Positions 1 through 9,945 of a stretch of 64,000 bases of DNA are shown here, piece after piece; position 1 is the first letter of the stretch; each line of letters starts with the position of its first letter. Source of the stretch: Isoetes taiwanensis. Lineage: Eukaryota; Streptophyta; Lycopodiopsida; Isoetales; Isoetaceae. Both the position numbers and the translations under genes were made by a program. A model generated the notes under the pieces. The model searched no databases. It was not told the DNA's origin and saw nothing but the letters and a program-made list of their open reading frames with translations. The stretch is taken from contig JAJEKV010000005.1 of assembly GCA_021234155.1 (NCBI GenBank), positions 18,210,089 to 18,274,088 on the forward strand, in the 5' to 3' direction.

Positions 1-1000
1 TAAATAACTTCGAGAAAATATAGTACTAACAATGAAAAGAAAGCATTCCCGAAGTGGTCCTATCAGCCCGAAAACGGATAACAACTTCCATTTATCACCA
101 ACCGAAGATATTGGAATCGGAGAAAAGCCAGAAACCGAGAAAATCAAAAATGTCCGACAATCTTGCCGCTTCTAATATCCAAGAGCAATTTTGCGAGTTC
201 GATAGCGAGATGGAAGCGATTTGAACATTATATCTGCGAAATAAATGCGCGGAAGAAGCGATGTGGCATAATAAGCATCCAGTGGCCTGTTTGACCCATT
301 AACTAAAGTAAAAAAAATAGCCGACCATCACTCTGCTCGGTTTTGCATCAAAACAAGCCATAATCTAAGTCAAAAAGATTACCGCAGTTACAAAGGTTTT
401 ATACTAAGGTTTTATACTAACGGACTTCTTCTGCTGGCGATGGTTGCCTATGTACCCGTCATCATCACGAGAGAAGCCTGACCAAAAGTAGGCGGATCAA
501 CGACTCACGGCAATGCCGAAATGCAAGGAAATAGATATGCATACAAAAAGCTCCAAATCGAGGCAGAAACGATTATGTTTCACTGTATGAGCAGTGGGGA
601 GATAAAACCCTCTAGCACCCAACAACCGCCAAATGGAGCACGGGAAAGAAACCCAAAAGCGTGTATGGCTTCAAGAATAGTAGAAGAAAAATCTCGTTTC
701 CTTAAATAGATCGGTGGAAACACAACTCCCGGAAATTTTATAAGCGTTGGCATGCATATGTAAGCGGAAGAAATAGGAGAATGTGTGCGGTGTCGATCAC
801 TGCCAATGGACTTAGAACACTAAGAAAAGAACTTATATGAGAAACGATTGGGGTAGAGGATATTTCCCACGAACGATGAAGGTACCGGAAGCAATTTACT
901 CTTGAGCTCATGTCTTTGGAGACTAGTTTCTCTCGAACTTCAAATATAATATTTCAGTCTATGCTTGTAGGGAAGGCTCTAGATATAAAAAGCGGCGACA
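1..1000. other. No recognised gene or repeat
   Basis: I see no coding stretch with a recognisable family here. There is a short direct duplication of a ggttttatactaa unit near 396-421. The only open frames are short and lack splice or motif support. Confidence 0.4.
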
Positions 1001-1007
1001 AAAAGGT

Positions 1008-1241
1008 TCTCAAGGACAACCGCATTTTCTTCTTGACCTGGCGAAACATACATGTCTCGGCGGTGCTAGAGGTGGAACCTCAATGTGGATGCCAGATCGT
1101 GCGGCTTCTACATGCATGCAATGTGGTACAAGCTTTCGTCCAATCACCAGGCACCATTGCCGTTTCTGTGGAGGGCTTTTCTGCAATAGCTGCAGCGGTG
1201 GAAGATCTGCAATAGCTGCAGCGGTGCCATGCATCGAATGA
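1008..1241 (+). pseudogene. FYVE zinc-finger fragment
   Basis: The frame through position 1086 reads WMPDRAASTCMQC, then RHHCRFCGGLFCNSC. This is the plant FYVE pattern: a WxxD-type start, a CxxC pair, the basic RHHCR core and two further CxxC pairs. FYVE domains bind phosphatidylinositol 3-phosphate on endosomal membranes. Six of the eight zinc-ligand cysteines are present. The last pair is missing because the frame runs into a duplicated segment (tctgcaatagctgcagcgg occurs twice near 1169-1226) and a stop at 1239-1241. The usual spacing before RHHC also seems about two residues short. No flanking exon of a FYVE protein was found, so I read it as a captured or decayed exon. The motif match is strong; the parent gene is unknown. 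Confidence 0.75.
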
Positions 1242-1555
1242 AATTGTTCGAAACCTAAAAACAATCAATTTGGAGCGCACAAGGGCAAGCACTGCACTAA
1301 ATTTTTTGAACCCATTTAGAGCAACCAAGCTGCAGTGGCTCGATCTTACAGTCCAGCAGAGTCATAGACGCTGGAATACTTCATATGCATGGCAAGAAAA
1401 AAACCAAGATAATAAAAAACGGCCATGGCGTTTGGAGCTCTGCCATGGCGCCACCGGACCTCATACACGATGGTCGATCCATTAATTTTTTTTTCCCCAT
1501 TAAGACTCAATGGCACGTATAATGGATTAATTGACCCTGCTAAGGTCACAAAGAC

Positions 1556-1850
1556 CATTTAGTGTGGTGCCACCTCTTTAATGGTATATTAATTTCGATC
1601 ACCTTTTTATGAACGGCCAAGATTAAAACCCCAAATCCAACCGTCCAGATCAAAAGCCCCAAAATTAAGGGGTCATTTAAGGTGGGTTATTTGGGGGCTT
1701 CACGTGGGCCGTCCACATCTGAGATGGACGGCCGAGATCAAACTGTCTACACACATCTACACACAAATATAATTGTATATATATAAGAGATATATATATA
1801 TACAAGTTTTTGTACTATCAATGGGTTTATCAATCATGGTTGAACATCGA
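1556..1850 (+). repeat. Composite palindrome repeat, copy 1
   Basis: This is a member of a family recurring at about 9.3, 18.6, 19.5, 24.3, 25.4-26.4 and (inverted) 28.9 kb. Shared parts, in order, are a 'tggtgccacctc' start, a 'ccccaaa..ggggc' stem, a palindrome around 1707-1736 with two copies of the 'gatggacgg' arm, 'gagatcaa', an AT-run (atatatat) and 'acaag.tttgtact'. No coding capacity is visible, so it is probably part of a non-autonomous element or an LTR-like unit. The boundaries are approximate. Confidence 0.55.
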
Positions 1851-2733
1851 GGAATAAGGTTTGAGGTTAAGCAGACCAGTACATAAAATTTAGTATGCAT
1901 TTAGTCTAAAGCTGCGAACATTTAAGCTCAATTCCTCGCATAATAGCCATTCAATGAAGGTCACCATTGTTTGTTAATACCTCTTGGTGAATAGTCGAGT
2001 GAAATTTGAATTAAACTCAAAGAGTCGCGTTTGATTTATTTAGCATGATATAAAAATTGCCTAAAAGATGAACGTGTATGAGTGTCAAGAATTAAATTTG
2101 AAGAACTTATAGTGGAAGTTGCATCGTTAACATTACCATTCATTTTGATACAACTTTATAGTATTTCTCCTATCATGTAGGCATAGGACTTCTAGGAGTC
2201 AAAAGTTCGCTATTGTATGTTAGAACTTCTTCATCCACATAATAAGAATGATTCAATTTCATGGCTGGTCACATGTTGAAAGTACATTTTTTCAGTTCAT
2301 GATGGTTCTCCTTTTGGAAACTTAAGAGTTATTGGAATTGATAATTCTTTTAAGACTCCACATTATCATTTGAGGCGTTAGAAGCGAGACCATATTTATT
2401 GTATCTCCATCAAAATCCTTGCCAAATGGGGGATTACACTAAGGGGTTTATTGATATTGTTTTTCCTTCATGAATCATAACTTTAGATGCAATCAAAGAA
2501 TGTTTGTCAATCGAAGAAAGCTAAAAGTTAGTTTTGTAGGAATCTATTAAGATTTTCAAAAATACTCTGGAATTCCTTAAGATTATACAAAGATTCATTG
2601 TAATATCTACATTCCCTTAAAATCCTCCTAGAAAACAATGATAAAATATATCATGTACATTCCAAGTTCCTAACAATGCAGAACTTGAAATTAAGGTTGT
2701 GACATTTGTACTACCATCTATCAAGAGAGCACG

Positions 2734-2819
2734 TGATCAAAGAAGTTAATAGCAGCATTGTCACTAAATTTTCAAATGATCAAAGAAGTTAATAGCATCA
2801 TTGTCACTAAATTTTCAAA
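2734..2819. repeat. 43-bp tandem duplication
   Basis: The segment beginning tgatcaaagaagttaatag occurs twice with a period of 43 bp and a single substitution (gcagcatt versus gcatcatt). It looks like a recent local duplication. Confidence 0.9.
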
Positions 2820-3458
2820 TTATTCTGCAAGTTGTACACTTTTTAGTGATCCCTATCTTTCAGTTGAAAAAATTGGCCTTCTAATTAAAATAATTGAAAA
2901 TATAATAATCCTCGTACGAGTTAAATTCACAAGCCTATGGATGCCATGTGAGGTTCACTATTTTGTGAGCATGCAAATTACCGTAAGACTTGCTAGCACA
3001 GACACTACTAATACAGTCACAATCACCACTTGAATTAATTTTTATGGAAGGAAATGGCAATGTTTCATGATTTATATAAGCTAAAGTTGTCGAATAAAGA
3101 GGTTCCAAACCTTCTAACAATGTCGACAATGTGAAGCACATTTTTTCATGAAGATTTTACATAAAGATTTTAGTCATGGTCACAAACACACCCTGAATGT
3201 TGGCCAAATACCGATCAAAAATATGATCAATTTTTTTGTAGAGGAATTTGTGAGCTGCTTTTATCATGGTGCAAAATTAATTTGACAATTTTATGTGGAG
3301 TATGGATTGGCTCAGTGGATCCATGCTCACCAGCTTGAGCTGTTTACTAACAATATCGTGGATATTGTTCCAAATCAACATTTTTCTTTGTCCTGGGATA
3401 TAATAAATGAGTTGTTCTCTTAGAAGAGCTGGAAACAAAACGCCCTGATCATAATACC

Positions 3459-3541
3459 ATTGTTACTTCATGTTCATGGTGTAAGCCAGAAAACATTTAA
3501 TTGTTACTTCATGTTCATGGTGTAAGCCAGAAAACATTTAA
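3459..3541. repeat. 41-bp tandem duplication
   Basis: The segment beginning attgttacttcatgttcatg occurs twice in direct succession (starts at 3459 and 3500) with no mismatch. Confidence 0.9.
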
Positions 3542-3741
3542 ATTATGCCCATGAACTGAGGCTATAACCAGAAGAGTTTTGCTTGGGTCGGGTCGAAGCA
3601 CAAAACAGAAAGAGGACTTGAATGAGCCTTAAATTGTACAATAATAGCTTTTGTTTTGAGATCCTTCACTACTATTTGTAAATTAAATGCACTTATGAGT
3701 ACGTTTGTGCATTTAATGTTGTAACGCAAGGAAGATCCTTA

Positions 3742-4398
3742 CTATTCTTTCATGGTCAAGCTCAGAGTTGATTCCATACAATTGCGTTTCAATTTGTCAC
3801 CTACAAACACTTCAAAACCTGTATCCTTTATACTGCATTGTGCATCGTTTTTAGAAGTCTCGATACTCTATATATGTGTTCCATACACATCAACAACTCT
3901 AGTATCAATGTCGTCATCTAAGCCAGCCTGAAAGTCACCATTATCACAATCAATCCCATATTTGATTACATCCACTGCAAACCTCTTTATGGCTATGGTC
4001 TTATCTCCCTGAAAATCAGCTGTAAGCTTTGCACAATCATCTAAAGTAGCAGCACTGCTTAAAGCATCATTGTTGGAATGGGATCCAACAAAGGTAGAGA
4101 ACTGGTGACATCAGTTTCCTAACTTTGCAGCTCTTCCTTGGTTTTTGAGGTTTTATAATCTGCATTTTCATCATTCATTTGTAACGCCCTGTCTTTTAAC
4201 ACGGCAATAGATTTGTTCTTGCTACCAGAAAAGCTGCATCATTTCAAATGCAATTCTGTTTGCAGCATATGAAATGCCAGTTTAGTTCTCTGCTATATGC
4301 CACTCAAATTTATCTAGCCTTTCCTGTGAAATTTGCGAGAGGGAATGTAAAATTGTTCCTGCTGTTTGCAGAGATCCAGCACATGCCTCACAAATCTT
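3742..4398 (-). pseudogene. Decayed coding exons of unknown family
   Basis: On the minus strand a good acceptor (tttctggtag) at 4222-4224 precedes a long coding-like stretch from 4221 down to a stop at 3742. It is acidic and lysine-rich and includes segments such as LQMNDENADYKTSKTKEEL and KRFAVDVIKYGIDCDNGDF. It is broken by an in-frame TAG near 4123, a frameshift near 4078 and a second in-frame TAG near 3871. Upstream, 4398-4225 reads KICEACAGSLQTAGTILHSL, also with one stop. Long open stretches with amino-acid bias suggest former exons of one gene. I do not recognise the family. A decayed gene is more likely than chance, but some breaks could be assembly errors. Confidence 0.45.
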
Positions 4399-5085
4399 CA
4401 ACCTTCAAAAAACGGAGGGAATTACAAATATTCAACATACCAACAAAAAAGGATCAAGCATGATCGCGTGGCATGAGATTCAGCGGCACGCGGAAGAGCT
4501 CGATCCTTGGTTGCGAGAATGTAAAAAAAAAGCATTATTGTGCACCAATACAATAATGAGGCCTTTCTGATGCATAAGGAATTCTTCAAATTTGCAATAT
4601 CCTAGATAGTTTACGCACTTAGATGCAAAGGCGGGATCTACAAACTTCGCATTAATTAATACTTACTTCCAAACTGGAGTCATCATATACTTTCAAATGT
4701 TCCCTCTTATTTCAGGATACGCAACAAAGCATAAGTACGCTAAAAATTATCCTTTCAAGTAAAACAATGTCCTGAGATGCTGGCTATAACAAAGCATAAA
4801 TGGAGAATATATACTTGCATTCGACTCCTGGAATTGCATTCAGGGTCTATTCGACAACCTGCAAGTTTTTATTCTGGCCTTGCAATCCAAAAGCAACATC
4901 GCCTATGATGTTAAAGAAATGTGCTCTAATTAATAAGCTGGAATTTCAGAAAGGGAATTACGATAATGAAGCATAGTGAATAAAGGTTTCATTGTAAATT
5001 ATAGATTGTAAATCGTCTGAGAATGTAAAATAACAAACCATGTAACAATTATAAGAAAAGATTGAAAGAAACAGTATGACAGTTT

Positions 5086-5161
5086 GCATGTGTCGTTCAT
5101 ACCCAGCAACAGGTGGCCCAAAGCATGGACCATCCCCGTTAATCTGCATAAATTTAGAGTC
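5086..5161 (-). pseudogene. Candidate exon, unknown family
   Basis: A strong acceptor (ttttgcag) ends at 5162 on the minus strand and is followed by an open segment reading DSKFMQINGDGPCFGPPVAG and on to about 5086. The composition looks coding and the orientation matches the remnant at 3.7-4.4 kb, so both may belong to one lost gene. No convincing donor follows and no family was recognised. Confidence 0.3.
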
Positions 5162-5581
5162 CTGCAAAACCTGTACAGCGGTGCCTATGGCTATAATCTC
5201 ATACTGGCTATAAATTTTGTCATGTTTATATCTTTCTTTAATTACCTTTCAGAGCTTAGCAAAGTCAGTCTCTCGGTTAATGTCACAATATCCTAGAATA
5301 GACATATCTTTCGTAAACATAATCTGAGGTATTCTACAATTACCTTTTTGAGCATCGAAATTCTGGAAACTTGCATGCCAGGTACAATCCAAACAGGGCT
5401 CCTTTCACCTCCATTGCTCATTCGTTTAACATCGACATATAAATTGCTTAAAGGAACAATAATAATATGGTCCTTACTTTTATATCTCTGGCAATACGAT
5501 CACGGAGCAGATTAGGTACTGCGTGCAATAGAAGCAGCACTTACACTTACACATTCATAGGCTTGCCCTTCTAGTCGGGAA

Positions 5582-6677
5582 CAGGGTTCAAGTTTGACGG
5601 GCACCCGCTAATTTTCCAATGACAGGCACTTTTTCTTTTGTCTTTCATATGACAGAATGTTGATCAATTTGAACCTTTCAACTGACATACAAAAATTTTA
5701 ATTGACGGAAGACCGTTTTCAATTATAAACTTTATATAAAAAGGTAAGTTACATAGTAGTAATTACTAATATAAACATACAGTTAAAAAGTTGAGAGTGG
5801 CATCATTAAAAAGGTAAGTTATATAGTAGTAATTACTAATATAAACATACAGTTAAAAAGTTAAGAGTGGCATCAACTATTGGCTTTCGAAATCAATCTA
5901 AGCGACTGATTGGAGTGCTCAAGAAACTGTGCACAGTACTCAAGAAACTAGTGGACTGGTGGGTAGTAAAGTAATCAACCTAAATCTAATCGGGTAATCA
6001 CTAATGCACTACTTAAAGAAACAGTAAACATGAACAAGAATGGAACAGGAAGGAAATATTAATTTACCTGTTGCTGCAGCAGATGTGGGGCTCTGGTTAA
6101 TGTCCATTGGTGAATCTCGATGACAGAGACAGTAACGGCCTCTCTACTCGACAGTGCTCGCTCTGACTGGAATGTGGTGAAAAAACCAAGCCACAGACTC
6201 CGTCCCCAGACTCTACACAGACGTCGTTTTGTGAAAAAGAGGGAAAACAACAAAAAAAAAACCTGAGCATTACCGGCTTACTGCAAAGAGTCATGGCATG
6301 CAGCTGGCAGAGCAGAAATGACTCGGATTTCCTAAATTGGTGGATTCGTTGGGAAATGGAAGAATGTAGGAGGAATTGGGAATGTAGAAGTCTAAAAAAA
6401 TAATGGTTTTTAATGTTACCTAATTCATTATTCTATTAGGGGTAAGGTATATTAACTCGATATGCCTATAAAAAATCCCTAGTACTTACACAAAAATGAA
6501 AGGCAAATTTATATTTGCGGTCTTTCAAATGACATACACATTTTTTTTTTTACCTTTCTATATGACAAGCAAATTGATATTTGTTACCCTTCATATGCAG
6601 GGCAATTTTTTTTGCTGCCTGTTTTGACAGGCAAAAAAGCCAAAAACAGGCATGAAAGCCGTCAAACTTGAACCCTG
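5582..6677. mobile_element. Non-autonomous hAT transposon
   Basis: The element starts CAGGGTTCAAGTTTGACGG at 5582 and ends with the exact reverse complement at 6677, giving 19-bp terminal inverted repeats. It is flanked by a perfect 8-bp target duplication, gtcgggaa, at 5574-5581 and 6678-6685. An 8-bp duplication and termini beginning CAGGG are diagnostic of the hAT superfamily. Subterminal copies of a tgacaggc/tgacatac motif lie inside both ends, as expected for transposase-binding sites. No transposase frame is present, so it must be mobilised in trans. Inside is a 70-bp tandem duplication (5738-5874) and a GC-richer stretch at 6060-6300 that could be captured sequence. Confidence 0.93.
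5738..5874. repeat. 70-bp tandem duplication inside hAT
   Basis: The segment beginning aaaaaggtaagtt occurs at 5738 and again at 5808 with two or three substitutions. It lies inside the hAT element. Confidence 0.88.
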
Positions 6678-6685
6678 GTCGGGAA

Positions 6686-8359
6686 ATCATGTGAGCATTG
6701 CAAAGATGTGGTAATTTAGCAAATGGTTTACGGCAATCAAAATATTGCCAGTGTAAGTCTGTAGAAAAGGTACAAAATATTGTCAGAAAATGAAAATTTT
6801 TCTGAACATCCTTCAAAATGGCCATACTACCTAGTCAATAACAAACTACTATACTGGAAAAAATGAGGATGTTATGGTATTTTCATTAAGGATTAACTTA
6901 TCTGTTCGAGGCCTTTAAAAAACCTTACAGAAAACACATTTTTATTGGTGGATTGTACATACCAGATTTATAAGGCCCCAGCTTTGGAATCTATACAATA
7001 AACAATCCTATTAGCAGAATAAGGTGCTTACCCTCGTATGAATGTCAAAGTCCTCTTACTCTTTCTTCATGGCACAAGTGGCAGAAGGTAAAGAACCTTA
7101 TTCCCCAACACTTTCAGAGTGATCTGATCTAGATCTGTAGACACAACAGTGGGCTATGAGCTTAAAAACTAAACTGCAGATTTAAAAGCCTATATAAATG
7201 CTCTATCTTGATTTGCATCTTCTAGACAGCAATCATTTCTTTTCTAAGTCCAACTGCAGACAGAAATGCACAAGACTCAATCCACAAGTTTTAGGATCAA
7301 ATTTGGAAGAGAAAATCTAACGTACCTTATTTTGAATAGAAAAGGCGATGAAGTTAAGTATCTACCAACACATGAAATGGAGGACCTAGCGCCAGATTGC
7401 AAGCACAAAATAATAAGAACATAAGTGTTCTTATGTGATTCAAGAAGAAAATGAAGATTTAAGAAGAATTGCATCTTAGCAGCAGAAAAGATCATATGTT
7501 ATCCATGATCTGCATTAGATATAAACAAAGTATAAGAACAACAACCGGCAAAAAAAACCTTTGAAGATAACTGAGAAACAAAACACAGATTGACTAACAT
7601 ATCTGTTGCAGGTCATTGAAGACTAAGCTTCTGTATATATTTACATTCTGCAAGTGTTGAATATTTTTCAGAAATTTACGGATGCTATATATGCATGGGA
7701 CCATCATCTACACTTGCATTTGCTAACAAAGGGCAAGCATCTAAGCCAAAACAAAAAGCATAAAATCATAAAGGTTAAAATAGTACGAATGCTTCCCATC
7801 ATGAAGATCTGCAAAATCACAGAAGAATGCGTCCGCTGAAACTAAAAGTTTGGAAGATTGGGTTGAACGCTTGGCATTGTAAAAGTCCAATAAGAAATAA
7901 GTCTTCGTAAAAGAGCCGTTGGTTAAATGGACGTGCTCCCTTTTTCTCTCATCTTTATACCTCCGACTGAAAGTATCAGCACCTAGCGCAGCTTTTAACC
8001 CAGATATGAGTATTAAGGCTAGGTTTTTGAGAAGCATAAAACTGAAGAAACCTAGATCTTGAGGGTATGCCAGATATAAATCTATTCAAGATTGTTTATT
8101 GGGAGCGTAGAAGAGGCAGAATCGAGGGATTGGAAATGCGGAGACGTATACAACTGCTACAAAACATCAAAACCGCAAATCAGACAAACTCTAAACAACC
8201 AAACCGCAATGGCAACGTTAATGCGCTGGTGGCTTCAGCTAAAAATACCGCTTATCAAAAGGCAACCCCAGGAAACAAAAATGGATAGAGAACATGAATG
8301 AATATGCAAAATTTCTTAGCCCAATCAGAAGAACAAACACTGATTTCACATGAGCTTAC
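6686..8359. other. Spacer without supported gene
   Basis: This stretch is AT-rich. The longest open frame, on the minus strand at 7741-8037, has no recognisable motif and no splice support. I see no repeat structure beyond low-complexity A-runs. Confidence 0.35.
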
Positions 8360-8449
8360 CACAGTCCATTGTCTGAATAGCCAGCGACCTTCTAACTGAT
8401 TCACCTGGCAATTGCTGGAGCAAGGGAATTGATCCAAGAAAATCTATCA
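8360..8449 (-). pseudogene. Candidate 90-bp exon, unknown family
   Basis: It is bounded by a strong acceptor (ttgcag ending at 8450) and a strong donor (GTAAGC starting at 8359). It is 90 bp and fully open, reading IDFLGSIPLLQQLPGESVRR and further. The paired consensus splice sites around an open, leucine-rich segment make a former or real internal exon plausible. I do not recognise the family. The nearest coding-like sequence in the same orientation is the segment ending at 8603, which has its own stop. Confidence 0.4.
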
Positions 8450-8602
8450 CTGCAAGAACAAACACGAAATTAATGATAAGAACATCAAGTGTCTAAGAGC
8501 CCGTATAAACTTTCATGTAGATACTAGCCGGATCACACAGGGAACGTTTACAGAGAGTATGGAAGCATAAAAGCACGGATGCAAACTTATCATCCAAAAT
8601 AA

Positions 8603-8652
8603 TTATGCCTCATCATCCTTTGGCAAATACCCATCGAAAGACCAATATCTGC
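8603..8652 (-). pseudogene. Candidate short terminal exon
   Basis: An acceptor (ggtcttgcag) ending at 8653 is followed by an open segment reading RYWSFDGYLPKDDEA and a TAA at 8603-8605. This has the look of the last coding exon of a gene on the minus strand. Only about 50 bp are involved, so chance cannot be excluded. No family assigned. Confidence 0.3.
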
Positions 8653-8850
8653 CTGCAAGACCAGGACTGAAAATGAATTTCCATAAAAGAAATTCGTGAA
8701 TACAGATAAAATAAGAAGAAAGGTAAGGAAATAGTACATCAATCTTCAGCAGCTGTTGTTGTCTTCAAGCATGCTCTAAACAAAATGAGAGGCGGCGGCT
8801 TGATCGGCTTCTGCATACGACGACCATTTAAAGGCATAGAAGCCCTGTAT

Positions 8851-9057
8851 CCATATCTGAAACCTTGGATGATTGAAGACTTAAATTAACACATTCTGGA
8901 GATGTGCGGCAAAATGCAAAGGGCTAAAGCGGACTCAGAGATCCGTTGGGCAAAGATAAAGCTTGCTTGCCCCGGCTCCATATCTGCAACCTTGGAGTGA
9001 TGAAGACCTAAGCCAACACATGGAGATGTACCGCAAAAATCAAAGGGCTAACCGGAT
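8851..9057 (+). repeat. Diverged tandem duplication, about 126-bp period
   Basis: Two related segments begin tccatatctg near 8851 and 8977 and each run about 80 bp. The second is open on the plus strand (PYLQPWSDEDLSQHMEMYRK), the first less so. It may be a duplicated exon remnant or simply a local duplication. Confidence 0.55.
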
Positions 9058-9315
9058 TGTATGAACAGTGGGGAAGCCATAGCCAAGAATCTAAGGAAGC
9101 ATAGCGCCTAGAGCCTAACACGAGCATCTAGCGCCTGAGCTACCATCGCCATGGCGATGGCGCGTGATACGCCATCGCCATCGCTCCCGCCATCACAAAA
9201 GAGAGGAACGCGCGTGGGGAATGTAGTGAACATTCTCCTATACGAAATCAAATAATGGTCCAAACAAAAAATCGATTCTTTTTCAACCTTTTTATCCTAC
9301 TTTTTTTTTTCTTTT

Positions 9316-9775
9316 TTCTAAGGCCCCACGTTATAAAGGATCATTAATGTTGGTGCCACCTCATAATGTGGCATTTATTGCAAAAGCATTTAATGCAATA
9401 GTATCGATGGCTAGGATTGAATGTCCAAATCTAGCGGTCTAAAACAAAAAGCCCCAAATAAAGGGGCTTTTGATCTCGGCAAATCCATCCAAAGACGTTC
9501 GGACGGCCATGGTGGCGACACCCAACCCATGCCCTCATGCATGCCCCATGCATGTCCCCATCACATTTCTATGCCCATGCATGACCTCCCCCATGAGGTG
9601 GCGGCATCATGGCCTTCCATTTCCAATTGGACGGCTGGCATTAATCTCTATATAGCATGGGTACATCCAAATCTCTATGCGCAAGGGGGCATCCTAATAA
9701 TTTTATATATATAGTAGATATATATATATATATATATATACAAGTATTTGTACTATAAGGGAGTGTACAATGTCG
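9316..9775 (+). repeat. Composite palindrome repeat, copy 2
   Basis: Same family as 1556-1850. It contains 'ggtgccacctca', a clean stem (aaagcccc..ggggcttt, 9446-9471), a variant 'ttggacggctgg' arm, a long TA run near 9709-9743 and 'acaagtatttgtactat'. It is followed by weak AGATTC-type repeats at 9795-9945, the same order seen at 19.5-20.3 and 24.4-25.0 kb. Confidence 0.6.
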
Positions 9776-9945
9776 AATGTACGTACGTAAGCTGCTATAA
9801 GATTTGTAAGTTTACCAGCATTCCATTAAGACTACCCAATATTCCAGTAAGATTCTATAATATTCTCTGAGTTTTTCCAGAGATATATTAAGATTCCCCA
9901 AGCTACTGCGAGTATTCCTTAAGATTATTCAAATATTTATTGCAA

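Larger units (their letters stand above)
1870..3740. other. AT-rich spacer with two short tandem duplications
   Basis: There is no coding stretch I can support. The content is AT-rich sequence with weak AGATTC-like motifs around 2550-2640 and two exact short tandem duplications, listed separately. Confidence 0.4.
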
